Source: CAWBVG01 sp963792175
GTDB taxonomy: Bacteria; Acidobacteriota; Vicinamibacteria; Vicinamibacterales; CAVVIG01
DNA: 64,000 nt
Assembly: GCA_963792175.1 (NCBI GenBank)
Contig: CAWBVG010000034.1
Location: forward strand, 62,001-126,000
Reading direction: 5' to 3'
The position numbers and the translations under genes are program-made. The notes beneath the pieces are model-generated. The model was not told the DNA's origin, ran no database searches, and saw only the letters and a program-made list of their open reading frames with translations. Shown piece by piece: positions 44,095 to 53,635 of the stretch (position 1 is the stretch's first letter; each line of letters opens with the position of its first letter).

Positions 44095-44198
44095 GGGCTG
44101 GGGGCTAGGGGCTAGCTGTCAGGAGCCGAGGTCGGGCTGGGCTGGAGCTAGCTGCACCAGATGGAGTCTATCAGCTAGCCCCTAGCCCCGAGCCCCTA
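44092..44198. repeat. Near-perfect inverted repeat carrying both convergent stop codons, CTAGCCCC type
   Basis: Arms of 27 bases at 44092-44118 and 44172-44198 are inverted copies with one mismatch; words are ggggctag in tandem. Each arm begins with TAG, which is the stop codon of the rhodanese gene on one side and of the glycosyltransferase on the other. The 53-base spacer is unique. A bidirectional terminator is likely. Confidence 0.9.
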
Positions 44199-45694
44199 CG
44201 GGGGACAGAGATACACGCCTTCCACGACCGGCTTGACGTCCCCACAAGGCCGGCGTGAAATGACGACCGCCTCGCCGAGGTGCTGGTTCACCACGCGCTC
44301 GTATTCGAGGATGCGCGGGAAGTCGTTCGCCATCACGACAATCTGTTCCTTCGTCACGAACGATATGTAGTACGCCATCCAATAGTCCGCGATCGCGTAC
44401 TTGATGCCGCGCGCCTGCAAGTGACGTACGAGGAGCAGCTTCGTGCCCGGCGGCGGGTGAGTCGCGTATTCGGCGTACAGCTTCGCGTGGCTCAGCGCGG
44501 ACACGGACGCCCACGCCGCGACCAGCACGATCCAGACTGTCCGCAGCCTCCGATCGCGTTCGATCGACAGAAACCACGCCCCCAGACCGATCGCCGCGAA
44601 AAGCGTCGGCAGCGCATACCGGACATGCCCCTGCGCGCCGCAGCGGGCGATGACGAACGCGGCCGCCCCGGTCAGGCCGACGGCTGTGAGGTAGGCCGGA
44701 AACCAGGTCTCCCGCGGCAGCTGTCTGTGCCGCGCCACCCACAGCGCGATGCGCACGGCCGCCAGGCCTATCGCGCCCGCGACCAGCACCCACGCGAACG
44801 GCAGTCCCTCGGTGACGTTGCTATCGATGGCGAACTGCCAGAGCGGCTCGACCCGTGTGCCGAAGAGCTGCGTCATGTGGACGCTGAGCAGCCGCCAGAC
44901 GCCACCGCCGACGGTGCCCTGGTCGAAGCAGATGCGGGTGAACAGCTCGAGGACGTTGTTGGCCGGAGCGCGGACGTCGGCGATCGACGTGCCCGGTCCC
45001 GCCGCCGATGAGTACTGCTTGGCGAGCGTGACCACGAGCCACACTTCCGCCGCGGCGCGCAGGCCGGCGAACGCCCGTCGCAGCGCCTCGCGGGTAAAGA
45101 GGTTTCCAGTGATTGCCGGCAATCAGCGCGAGGCTCAGCAGCGAGTACAGGGTGAATTCCCGTTGCATGAACCCGACCGCGAAGATGGCGCCGCACCAGG
45201 CGGGGTGTGCGCGCGTCAGCCAGATCAGAAGCGTGTAGAGAAACGGCTCGATGTTGACGCCGCTCGCCTCCACGAGCATCGCAGCGGTCCCCGGCGGCGC
45301 CGCGATGAAGAACAGCGACGCGACACCGGCGAGCACCGGCGTCAAGCCGCGCGTCGCGCTCCAGCGTGCGCAGCAGCAGGAACGCGATGACGAGGTTGAC
45401 GACGAGCAGCGGCAGCTTCAGCGCGGCGACCGAGACGCCGAACACCGTGAACGACAGCGCGGCCATCCAGGCCTCGACGGCGAGGATGTAGTTCTGGCCG
45501 TAGAGGAACAGCGGGAAGGCGCGCAACTCGCTGAGGTGTTTGCCCATCAGCCCGATCACGGCCTGATCGGAATCGAAGTACGACTGGTCGCGGAACAGGA
45601 AGATTGCCGATCGGGCGAGGATGGCGACCGCGGCCAGCGTCATCACGATGACGCGCTGCCGCGACCACGTCCGCTCGGCGGAGGCGGCCGTCAC
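44196..45694 (-). CDS. Polytopic membrane glycosyltransferase, GT39-like (two frame disruptions)
   Basis: The frame from GTG 45694 reads FLFRDQSYFDSDQAVIGLMGK, an Asp-containing first loop as in GT-C enzymes, and LYGQNYILAVEAWMAA. The pieces continue through TPVLAGVASLFFIAAPPGTA, GAIFAVGFMQREFTLYSLL, HWKLFTREALRRAFAG and GAQGHVRYALPTLFAAIGL, then a soluble tail ending in GVYLCPP. Slips near 45350 and 45108 are each one extra base. Only 6 bases separate the start codon from the MITE-like element at 45701-45971, so the original promoter and ribosome-binding site may be displaced. Confidence 0.78.
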
Positions 45695-45700
45695 GCGCTA

Positions 45701-45971
45701 GGAGCCTGTCCGAGTAATCGCATGGGTCGCGCGCATGGGGCTTGCGAGGCGAGAATCGAGGCGCGAGGAGGAGGCGATGCGGCACATCGGCGACGACGAG
45801 CAACGACGAGCTCGCCCGCAACCCCCATGCGCCCTGCGGGTTCCGGCGGCGCGCCGGCATCTGCGGCGTTGCCGCTCCTCGACAATGTCCCGCATTGCCT
45901 GCGTCGCGGCGCCTTGCAGCTGCCGGTGCGGCGCTCGGAACGCGACCCATGCCATTACTCGGACAGGCTCC
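45701..45971. mobile_element. MITE-like element with 31-bp terminal inverted repeats
   Basis: The 271-bp element starts ggagcctgtccgagtaat and ends with its reverse complement. The terminal repeats are 31 bp with a single mismatch, and it is flanked on both sides by TA (45699-45700 and 45972-45973), a possible target duplication. It has internal fold-back symmetry (about 45733-45834) and no transposase. It fills almost the whole 344-base gap between a glycosyltransferase and a methyltransferase; nothing else is seen there. Confidence 0.8.
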
Positions 45972-46038
45972 TAATGCAGCTTCTGGTAGGTGGCGATCGC
46001 GCACACCTGTCTCATGAGATTGTCCAAGAGTCCGTATC

Positions 46039-46578
46039 TTAACGGATGGTCCACAGATAGATCATCAGGCCATTCACGTCCTGCGATTGTTCCGGCGGCC
46101 ACTCGTCGCCCATGTCGAACTTGTGGGACACGATGCGCGTCCCGCGCGCCAGCTCGCGCCGGAACTTCGGGATCAGCTGCAGATTGAGCTTCGGCAGCAA
46201 GAAGATGGTGACGACGGTGGCCTCGTGGATGTCGGCCTGGAACAGATCCTCGTTCAGAAACGTCACGCGGTCGCCGACGCCGGCCTTGACCATGTCGTCC
46301 CGCGCCACCCGCAGGTGGAACGGGTCGATCTCGATGCCGACGCCGCGGGCGCCGAACAGCTTCGCGGCCGTAATCGGGATCCGGCCGTCCCCGGAGCCGA
46401 GGTCGTAGACGACGTCCGCCGGCGTGACCTTCGCGAGCGCCAGCATCGCCTCGACGACGTTCTGCGGTGTCCCGACGAACTTGACGTCGGGCGGCCGCAG
46501 CCGCGTGATCTGCAGCGGGCCAGGACTGGACCGCACAAACCGATGGCACGAAGACGCGAGCCCCGAATCGATTCGCAT
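46039..46578 (-). CDS. Class I SAM-dependent methyltransferase
   Basis: 179 residues: VKFVGTPQNVVEAMLALAKV, motif I VVYDLGSGDGRIPITAA, GIEIDPFHLRVARDD, and DVNGLMIYLWTIR at the end. This type of small methyltransferase commonly follows exported or membrane genes in acidobacteria. The N-terminal 30 residues look irregular, so an upstream frame slip hiding a signal peptide is possible. It starts 15 bases after the ADOP permease stop and may be cotranscribed. Confidence 0.82.
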   Translation of the reverse strand: MRIDSGLASSCHRFVRSSPGPLQITRLRPPDVKFVGTPQNVVEAMLALAKVTPADVVYDLGSGDGRIPITAAKLFGARGVGIEIDPFHLRVARDDMVKAGVGDRVTFLNEDLFQADIHEATVVTIFLLPKLNLQLIPKFRRELARGTRIVSHKFDMGDEWPPEQSQDVNGLMIYLWTIR

Positions 46579-46593
46579 CTGTGTTCCCGTGCG

Positions 46594-49226
46594 TCACTCG
46601 TATCGTAGCGCGACGACCGGATCGACACGCACGGCGCGCCGCGCGGGCACGTAGCTGGCGGCGAGCCCCGCCGCGGCCAGAAGGGCAGCGACGCCCAGAT
46701 ACGCCACGGGATCGAACGGGCTGAGCCCGTGCAGCCGGCTGCGCAGGACGACGGACGAGGCCACGGCCCCGAACAGCCCGGCGACCAGGCCGGCCGCGAC
46801 CGCTCGCGAGTGTCCGGCGAGCACCAATCGAACCACCGCGGACGGCTGCGCGCCGAGCGCCATGCGGATGCCGATCTCCCGCGTTCGCTGCCGCACCGCG
46901 TACGCGAAAACGCCGAACATGCCGACCGTTGCCAGCGCCAGCGCGAACCCGCCGAGCACGGCGCCGAGCATCGGCCCCCATTTCGATTCCGCAACGCGAG
47001 CTTCGAGGTGCGCCGACAATGGCGTCGTCTGGATGCGGACTCGAGGGTCGATGCGTGCGACGATCCGCTTCAGTTCCACCGAGGGCACGCCGTGGCGGCT
47101 ACGAATCACGAGCCTGGGTACCACGCGGCCCAGGCGGAGCGGCTGATAGAAGAGCGGCGGCACACGGTCCATCGAATGCGTGTGCGCATCGCGCATGACG
47201 CCGACGACCTCGCGGCTGTCCGCGCGCCCAATCAGAAACGTCTTGCCGACGGGATTCTCGTTCGGCCAGAACTGCCGCGCCATCGTCTCGTTGATGACCG
47301 CCACAGGTCGCCCGTCGAGGACGCCTCGAAGTTGCGGCCGGCCACGATCGGAATGCGCAGCACGTTGAGATAGTCGGGCGACACGTCGACGCTCGTGATC
47401 ATCTTCGCTTGCGCCGGCGTCTGATCCGGCAGGTGAATGGGTGTCTGGTAGCCGCGCCGAATGAAAATCGGCTCCCACGTCGCGAATCCGAACGCGTCGA
47501 TGGCATCGGCCGGCGAGCCCGCGCAGCGCGTCGGTGAGATCCGCGAAAAACGCACGCTTTCGCGCATCGTCGTACGTGCCCGGTGGCAGCTCGAACGACA
47601 CGGCGGTGACGTCGTTGACGGCAAAGCCGGGATCAAAGGCCCCCGCCCGCTGCGCGCCGCGCATCAGAAGGCCGGCGCTGACGAGAAGGACGACGCTGAG
47701 GGCGACCTGCACCGCGAGCAGCAGTCCGCGCAGCGGGAACTTCGATGCGGGCAGTCCTTCGCGTTCGTTCAGCGCGGTGGCGACGTCGGTGCGCGTGGCA
47801 AACAAGGCGGGTGCGAGCCCGAACATGGCGGCCGACACGCCGGCGAGCAGCAGGGCATAGCCGAGTACCACGCCGTCGACCGTGACTCGGAACGGAAACG
47901 CAGCGGTCGCTCCGCCAAGAAAATGGAGGAGGACGAAGGGCAGCTGGTAGGCGATGCCGATGCCGATGGCGCTTCCGCTGAGCGCGAGCACGAACCCTTC
48001 GGTGAGCAACTGCCGAATCAGACGCCGGCGGCTCGCACCGAGCGACAGGCGGATGCCGATCTCTTTGACGCGCGCCGCGGCGCGGGCGAGCAGCAGATTG
48101 CCGATGTTCGCGCACGCCACCAGCCACACGAGCAGCAATCCCGCGGAAATGGCCGACGCCGCGGCCAACGGCCCGACCGAATCGGACCGGCCTGGGCGCG
48201 AGGCGAATGCGGTCCCGGTCACGATGACGCCGCGTGGCCTCATGCCGTCGGGCAGCACGAACTCGCGGCTCAAGAGGTCGAGTTCGGCGCGAGCCTGTTC
48301 GCGCGTGGCGCCGGCCGCCAACCGTCCGGCGACATCGACGCAGCAGGTGATCGGTGGATCGTGCGGCTTCAACTGCGACGCCGCGGTCATGGGGAGAAAC
48401 AGCTGCTTGCCGTAGCGCGGGCTCCGCGCTCGAGAAGTCGCGGGACGCGACGCCGACGATCGTGAACGGCACCTCGTTGACGCGAACGTTGGCGCCGATG
48501 ACGGCCGGGTCGCCGCCAAAGTGACTCTGCCAGTAGTCGTACGCCAGCACCGCGACGGGTCGCGCGCGTCCAGGTCGATCGTCGTCCGGGCCGAAGCCGC
48601 GTCCCGGCGCGACGCCGATTCCCAACACGTCGAAGAAGTTTCCGGTGACGAGGAGCGCCTCCGTGGATCGCGCGCTGTCGCCGGTTCCGACCAGCACCTC
48701 TTCGGCACGTGTCGCGACGACGCCGCTCAGCGATCGTCGCCCGCTCGGCAACCGTGCGGTAGGCCGACAGCGGAAGTCCGCCGGCGAACCCGGCGCTTCG
48801 GCCGGCGGGGCCGAGCAGATACACGGCGACGACGCGATGGGCATCCTGCACGCCGGGCCACGGCCGCAGCACGACACCCGCGATCACGGTGACCAGCGTC
48901 GTGTGCAGTCCGATGACGGTTGCGAGCACCGCGATCACGACGGCGGTGAAGCCCGGCTGCCGGCGGAGGTTCCGCATCGCGTACGCGGCGTCCTGCCAGA
49001 TGCTTTCCAGCCACGGCCAGATCCAGACGCCGCGCGAGTCTTCGCGCGCCAGCGTCGTGTTTCCGAGCAGGCGCCGCGCCGCTCGGTCGGCGGTCGCGGT
49101 GCCCATGCCGCGCTGTTCGAGATCCCGCTGCGCCATCGCGCGATGGAACTCGATCTCTTCGGCGAGATCGCGCTCGAACTGCCGCTGACGGATGACGTAC
49201 CACACACGACGAAGCAGATCTCGCAT
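46594..49226 (-). pseudogene. ADOP/MacB-like ABC transporter permease (four frame disruptions)
   Basis: From ATG 49226 the protein has the ADOP N-terminal helix (FERDLAEEIEFHRAMAQRDL), a MacB periplasmic domain (VTGNFFDVLGIGVAPGRGF, VAVLAYDYWQSHFGGDPAVI), the first FtsX block (VACANIGNLLLARAAARVKE), a second periplasmic domain and the final FtsX block (VRQRTREIGIRMALGAQPSAV ... RAVRVDPVVALRYE). About 877 residues. Frame slips: near 48738 (+1), 48418 (+1), 47512 (+1) and 47322 (one base missing). Such permeases are thought to export or signal via a separate ATPase, which is absent here. The PadR regulator lies 8 bases upstream. Confidence 0.85.
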
Positions 49227-49234
49227 GCGGACCT

Positions 49235-49579
49235 CTAGGCGGGATTGAGGACCTTGTGAATCGCGACGATCAGCCGGTCGAATTCCCGGCGTTCGACCGC
49301 CAGCTGTTTCCTGCCGGCCGCGGTCAGCGTGTAGAACCTGGCGCGGCGGTTGTTCTCGGACGCGCCCCAGGTGCCTTTGACCCAGCCTTTGAGCAGCAGT
49401 CGTTGCAGCGCCGGATAGAGCGAGCTTTCGCCGACCTGGAGCACCTCGTCGGATACGGATTTGAGGTGCTGGGCAATCCCGTAGCCGTGCATGGGATCGC
49501 CGCCGGCGAGGGTTTTGAGGATCAGCAGCTCCAGCGTGCCGGGCAGCAGATCAGGTACATACGACACGGCCTCTCCCAT
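49235..49579 (-). CDS. PadR family transcriptional regulator
   Basis: 114 residues with a winged helix: LLPGTLELLILKTLAGGDP, MHGYGIAQHLKSVSDEVLQV, ESSLYPALQRLLLKGWVKG, RRARFYTLTAAGRKQL. This is the short PadR type that pairs with ADOP permeases in acidobacteria. It presumably represses the unit made of itself, the permease and possibly the methyltransferase. Stop 49235 is 8 bases from the permease start. Confidence 0.92.
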   Translation of the reverse strand: MGEAVSYVPDLLPGTLELLILKTLAGGDPMHGYGIAQHLKSVSDEVLQVGESSLYPALQRLLLKGWVKGTWGASENNRRARFYTLTAAGRKQLAVERREFDRLIVAIHKVLNPA

Positions 49580-49647
49580 CGTCTGTCGATGGGAGAGGAT
49601 GCGATACGTGGCGGCGGGTTGTCAAGGCTAGCAGCCTGTGGGGTGTG

Positions 49648-50652
49648 TTATCGGCCGAGCGTTCGCAGAAGCCGGTCGTGCGCGGTCTGCAGCGCGTCGG
49701 CGGCCGGCACTTTGAGGTCCGGCGTGACGCCGGCGCCTTCCCAGTTGCCGCCGCCGATGGCGCTCTTGATCCGCCCGTTCGGGACGTTGACGCGGAACCG
49801 GTCGTTCACCGGATAGGTTGTGCCTGGATTCGCGGCGCCTGCCGTGACCTCGCCGACGATCTCGGCCCGATGACGCTCCTGCAGCAGAAAGGCGAGTCCC
49901 TCGCCGCCGGAGAACGTCTGCGCCGAGGTCAGGACCGCGATCGGCCGCTTGCCGTCGCGCTCGGCTGGCAGCGTCGCGTCGAGTGCGTAGCGGTCCGGCG
50001 GTTCCGGTGGACGATGGACGATCTCGAACAGCGTCGCGCCGGGCGCATCGATCAGATAGCCCAGCAGAAACACGACCGTGCCCGGCGATCCGCCGCCGTT
50101 GCGGCGCATGTCGATGATGAGCGCGTCCGCCTTGCTGAGCAGACGCATCGCCGATCGCGATCGTGTCGCGCGCTTCTTCGGGACGGAAGAAGTTCGACAG
50201 GTCCAGGTAGCCGACGTTGCCGCGCAGGATCTCGACTCGCCGCACGCCGGCGTTCGAGCGGCGCACGGACTCGGCACGCGCCGCCTTCGCGTCCGTGGCC
50301 GAATCCCGATGTCGGCTGCACCGGCGGCGCCGCCGGGACGACCTCGACCCAGATATGTTTGTCGTGGGTCACGTCTCGAAGGTCGCGGTTCAGCAGCGGC
50401 GACCAGCGCTTCGGGCGTTGACGCCGCGGCGTATCGGCCCTCCGCAATCCCGCGCTGAAGCGCCGCATCGGCTTTCGCGGCGACATCGACGTCGATGTAT
50501 TCGCGCTTCAGGACCTCGCCGAGCGCGCGCACCGTTGCCGGCGTGTCCTGAGCAGCCGCGACACTCGGTCCAGCCGCCAGAAGCGCCGACAGGAGCCACA
50601 GCACACGGCTCTTCACGAAGAGAAAGAATTCTTTCGTGGTCTTCGTGCTCAT
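49648..50652 (-). pseudogene. Exported S41 family peptidase (three frame disruptions)
   Basis: The protein has a signal peptide (VLWLLSALLAAGPSVAAAQ), an N-terminal helical domain (GEVLKREYIDVDVAAKADAAL), VTHDKHIWVEV, VEILRGNVGYLDLSNFFRPE, ALIIDMRRNGGGSPG, and the catalytic Ser region VLTSAQTFSGGEG, as in retinol-binding/tail-specific protease relatives. Single extra bases near 50400, 50305 and 50148 break the frame. The first 12 codons at ATG 50652 lie in a CACGAAGA-type word repeat; GTG 50616 (VKSRVLWLL) is the likely native start. About 335 residues. Confidence 0.8.
50614..50647. repeat. Inverted word-repeat at the start of the S41 peptidase, CACGAA type
   Basis: cacgaagagaaagaa (50614-50628) and ttctttcgtggtcttcgtg (50629-50647) form an almost contiguous hairpin with a 4-base bulge. 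Translated as the N-terminal residues STKTTKEFFLF of the S41 protein. Confidence 0.6.
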
Positions 50653-50682
50653 CGTGACTTCGTGAAAAGCCGTTTCCCTGCG

Positions 50683-52283
50683 CTAGTGGGTCCCGCCTTT
50701 TGCAAACCGCTTGAAGAAGCTCGAGTCGTTCCACGTCGGCCGGTCCGGCCGATTCGCGACGCGCACGGCCAGATTGCCCACGACCTGCACGTAGGTGCCG
50801 GCCGCGCCGAGATCGATCGGCTTGCTTCAGGTCGTCAGACGGCGCGTGGTAGCGCTCCGCCGTCCATTTCCTGGCGATCTCGGCCTGCGGCGTGTTCTCC
50901 TCGTAGCCGACCTTCATCGCCAGCGCCGGGATCCCCGCCCGGATGAAGCTGTACTGATCGCTGCGGACGAAGCGATTGCGCTGAGGTTCCGGATCGGCCT
51001 GCACGCCGAGGCCGAGCTCCTTGGCCGTGGCGCGGATGTCACGGCCCAGATCCGATTCGTCGAGCCCGAGCACCATCAGCGTCTTCAGCGGAAAGAGCGG
51101 CAGGAACATGTCCGTGTTGATGTTGGCGACAATGCTCGCCGCCGGCACCGTGGGATGCGCGGCGAAGTACCGCGATCCGAGGAGGCCGTTCTCTTCGCTC
51201 GTGACGGCGACGAACAGGATCGATCGCGCCGGCTTCACGCCCGACTCGTGCAGCGTGTGCGCCACTTCCAGGATGGCCGCGATTCCCGACGCGTTGTCCA
51301 TCGCTCCGTTGTAGATCCGGTCGCCGTTGATCGGCTCGCCGACGCCGAGGTGATCGAGGTGCGCCGACACGGCGACGTACTCGTTGCGCCGCGTCGCGTC
51401 CGATCCGCGGAGGATGCCGGCGACATTCTGCGACTCCACGTCCGTGCGCTCGACCGCCGTCGTCGCCTTGAGTCGCCATGGGAGCGCGAACGCCGGCACC
51501 GGTTGGCCGGCGTCGACCAGCGCCAGGAGCTCTTTGAACGTATGGCCCGAGCCGGCGAGCAGCTTGTCCGCGTGCGCCGGATTCATCGTGATCGACAGCT
51601 GCTGGCCGGCGCCGTCCTGCAGCGACGGATCGGCCAGCGCTTTCGCCGGATGCAGACGCGCCAGCGTCGAGCGCGCCCACGGGATGTCCATGCTCTTCGG
51701 GTTCGCGATGCTGATGGTGCCGACCGCGCCGGCTGCGCGATACATCTGCCAGCGCTCGGCCGCCGACCCGAAGTGCGCTTGCAGCGGACCGGGCAGCGAC
51801 TTCGGCGTCGCCGAGATGTACACGACGATCGCGCCCTTCAGATTCAGACCCGCGAAGTCGTTGATGTTGCGCTCGGGAATGTTCAGGCCGTAGCCGACGA
51901 ACACCAGCGGAGCCTCGAGCGACGGCGCCGGGTCGACTCGCATGCTGATCGTGGCGTCCTCGCCAAGCGTCAGCGGCTCAGGCTTCGCGGCGCCCTCCGC
52001 TGGACGGGACGAGGGCGAGGCTCGACTTCTCCTCGAGGATGCGCCGCGACTTGAACTTGACCGGCTGGATATAGCCGTTGACGCCAGCCGGCTCGAGACC
52101 GGCCTTCTTGAATTCCGCCGCGACGAATTCCGCGGCGCGTTTGTGGCCGGGGCTGCCGGTGTCGCGTCCCTCCATGCCGTCGTTCGCGAGCGATTCGACG
52201 AACGACCACCAGCGCTTCGCGTCCGCATGAGCGCCCGCGCCCGCCAGCGTCACGACCACTGCCGCCATCAACACTCGACGCAT
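50683..52283 (-). CDS. Exported M28 family aminopeptidase (two frame disruptions)
   Basis: ATG 52283 follows ggaggg at 8 bases and opens a signal peptide (VLMAAVVVTLAGAGAHA). A PA-like insert domain (LVFVGYGLNIPERNINDFAG) and the M28 zinc site follow: SAHLDHLGVG (His), GAMDNASGIAAILEVA (bridging Asp), TSEENGLLGS (catalytic and metal Glu), NINTDMF (Asp) and YHAPSDD (His). One extra base near 52004 and another near 50825 break the frame; the true end FFKRFAKGGTH stops at 50683. The enzyme digests peptides outside the cytoplasm. First gene of a minus-strand run toward the S41, PadR and ADOP genes. Confidence 0.85.
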
Positions 52284-52321
52284 GAGACTACCCTCCGCAG
52301 GGCGATAGAATAGCAGCCTCA

Positions 52322-53635
52322 ATGATGCTTTGGTTCGTGTGCGCGTTGGCGGTCACCGCCGGCTCGGCCGGTCTGCAGCCGACGCCGCCCCCGCCGTCCC
52401 CGCCGTCCGCAACGGCCGACGCGTTCCGGATCCAGGCGATGGTGCTGGAGGACGAGACCGCGCCGGTCGCGGTTCCGGAACCGAGCGAGCAGGCGATGCG
52501 GTACTACCGCTCCGGCAACGTGTTGTGGTTCGTCGAACAGGCGTGGTCGATCGCGGTGCTCGTCCTTCTGCTCGCGACCGGCCTGTCGGCTTCCCTGCGG
52601 AACGCCGCCCGGCGGATTGGCCGCAACTGGTTCTTCACCATCGTCGTCTACTTCGTGCTGTTCACGGTTGTCACCACGATCGTCGATCTGCCGCTCAGCT
52701 ACTACACGGAGTACGTCCGCCAGCACGCCTACGGACTGTCGAACCAGACGTTCGGCAAGTGGTTCGGCGACACGTTGAAGTCGCTCGGCGTCGCCTGCAT
52801 CGTCGGTGCGCTCGTGATGTGGGTGCCGTACCTGCTGCTGCGCAAGAGCCCGCGGCGATGGTGGCTGTACACGGCGATCGCGCTGGTGCCCTTCATCGTC
52901 CTCGCCAACCTGGTCGCCCCGATCTGGATTGCCCCGCTGTTCAACAAGTTCGAGCCGATGCAGGACAAGGCGCTCGAGCAGAAGATTCTGTCGCTCGCCG
53001 GCCGCGCCGGCATCGAAGGCAGCCGCGTCTATCAGGTGAACAAGAGCGTCGACACGAAGACGCTCAACGCCTACGTCGCCGGCCTGTTCGGCACGAAGCG
53101 CATCGTCCTGTGGGACACGACGCTGAAGCGGATGACGGATCGCGAGCTGCTGTTCGTGATGGGACACGAGATGGGGCACTACGTGCTCCACCACGTCTGG
53201 CAGGCGATCGCGTTTTCGGTGTTGATCCTCGCCGCGTCGCTGTACGTGGCGTACCGGACGGCGGACGCCGTCATCGCCCGATATGGCAGCCGCTGGGGAT
53301 TCACGTCGCTGGCTGATGTCGCGTCGCTGCCGCTTCTCCTGCTGCTGATGTCGGCCTTCGGCCTCGTGGTGACGCCGCTCGAGCTGGCGTTCACGCGACA
53401 CCTCGAGCACGAGGCCGATCGATTCGGGCTGGAGATTACGCAAACCAACCACAGCGCCGGCACGGCGTTCGTCAAGCTGCAGCAGGACGCGCTCGCCAAC
53501 CCGCGTCCCGGACTGCTGTACAAGATCTTTCGCGAGAGTCATCCGCCGCTCGGGGAGCGGATTGATTTCGCCAACCAGTATCACCCGTGGACGACCGGTC
53601 AACCCCTGGAGTACGGAGGCAGATTCAAACCATGA
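52322..53635 (+). CDS. M48 family peptidase, Ste24/CAAX-protease-like
   Basis: 437 residues, no frame breaks. Several N-terminal helices, then MGHEMGHYVLHH (H282, E283, H286) and the third zinc ligand E362 in LEHEADRFG, with the HPPLGERI motif near the C-terminus. This is the integral-membrane Ste24 architecture rather than the soluble HtpX type. It acts on membrane-associated substrates. Divergent from the M28 gene with 38 bases between start codons; its stop overlaps the S9 peptidase start (ATGA at 53632). Confidence 0.93.
   Translation: MMLWFVCALAVTAGSAGLQPTPPPPSPPSATADAFRIQAMVLEDETAPVAVPEPSEQAMRYYRSGNVLWFVEQAWSIAVLVLLLATGLSASLRNAARRIGRNWFFTIVVYFVLFTVVTTIVDLPLSYYTEYVRQHAYGLSNQTFGKWFGDTLKSLGVACIVGALVMWVPYLLLRKSPRRWWLYTAIALVPFIVLANLVAPIWIAPLFNKFEPMQDKALEQKILSLAGRAGIEGSRVYQVNKSVDTKTLNAYVAGLFGTKRIVLWDTTLKRMTDRELLFVMGHEMGHYVLHHVWQAIAFSVLILAASLYVAYRTADAVIARYGSRWGFTSLADVASLPLLLLLMSAFGLVVTPLELAFTRHLEHEADRFGLEITQTNHSAGTAFVKLQQDALANPRPGLLYKIFRESHPPLGERIDFANQYHPWTTGQPLEYGGRFKP

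Noticed and set aside
45701..45971. tRNA or structured ncRNA gene
   Set aside because: The strong pairing is explained by the 31-bp terminal inverted repeats; there is no cloverleaf, T-loop or CCA end.
45735..45974. Protein-coding gene within the MITE-like element
   Set aside because: Frames on both strands end in the same ITRTGS because the terminal repeats contain the stop; the translations lack any transposase feature.
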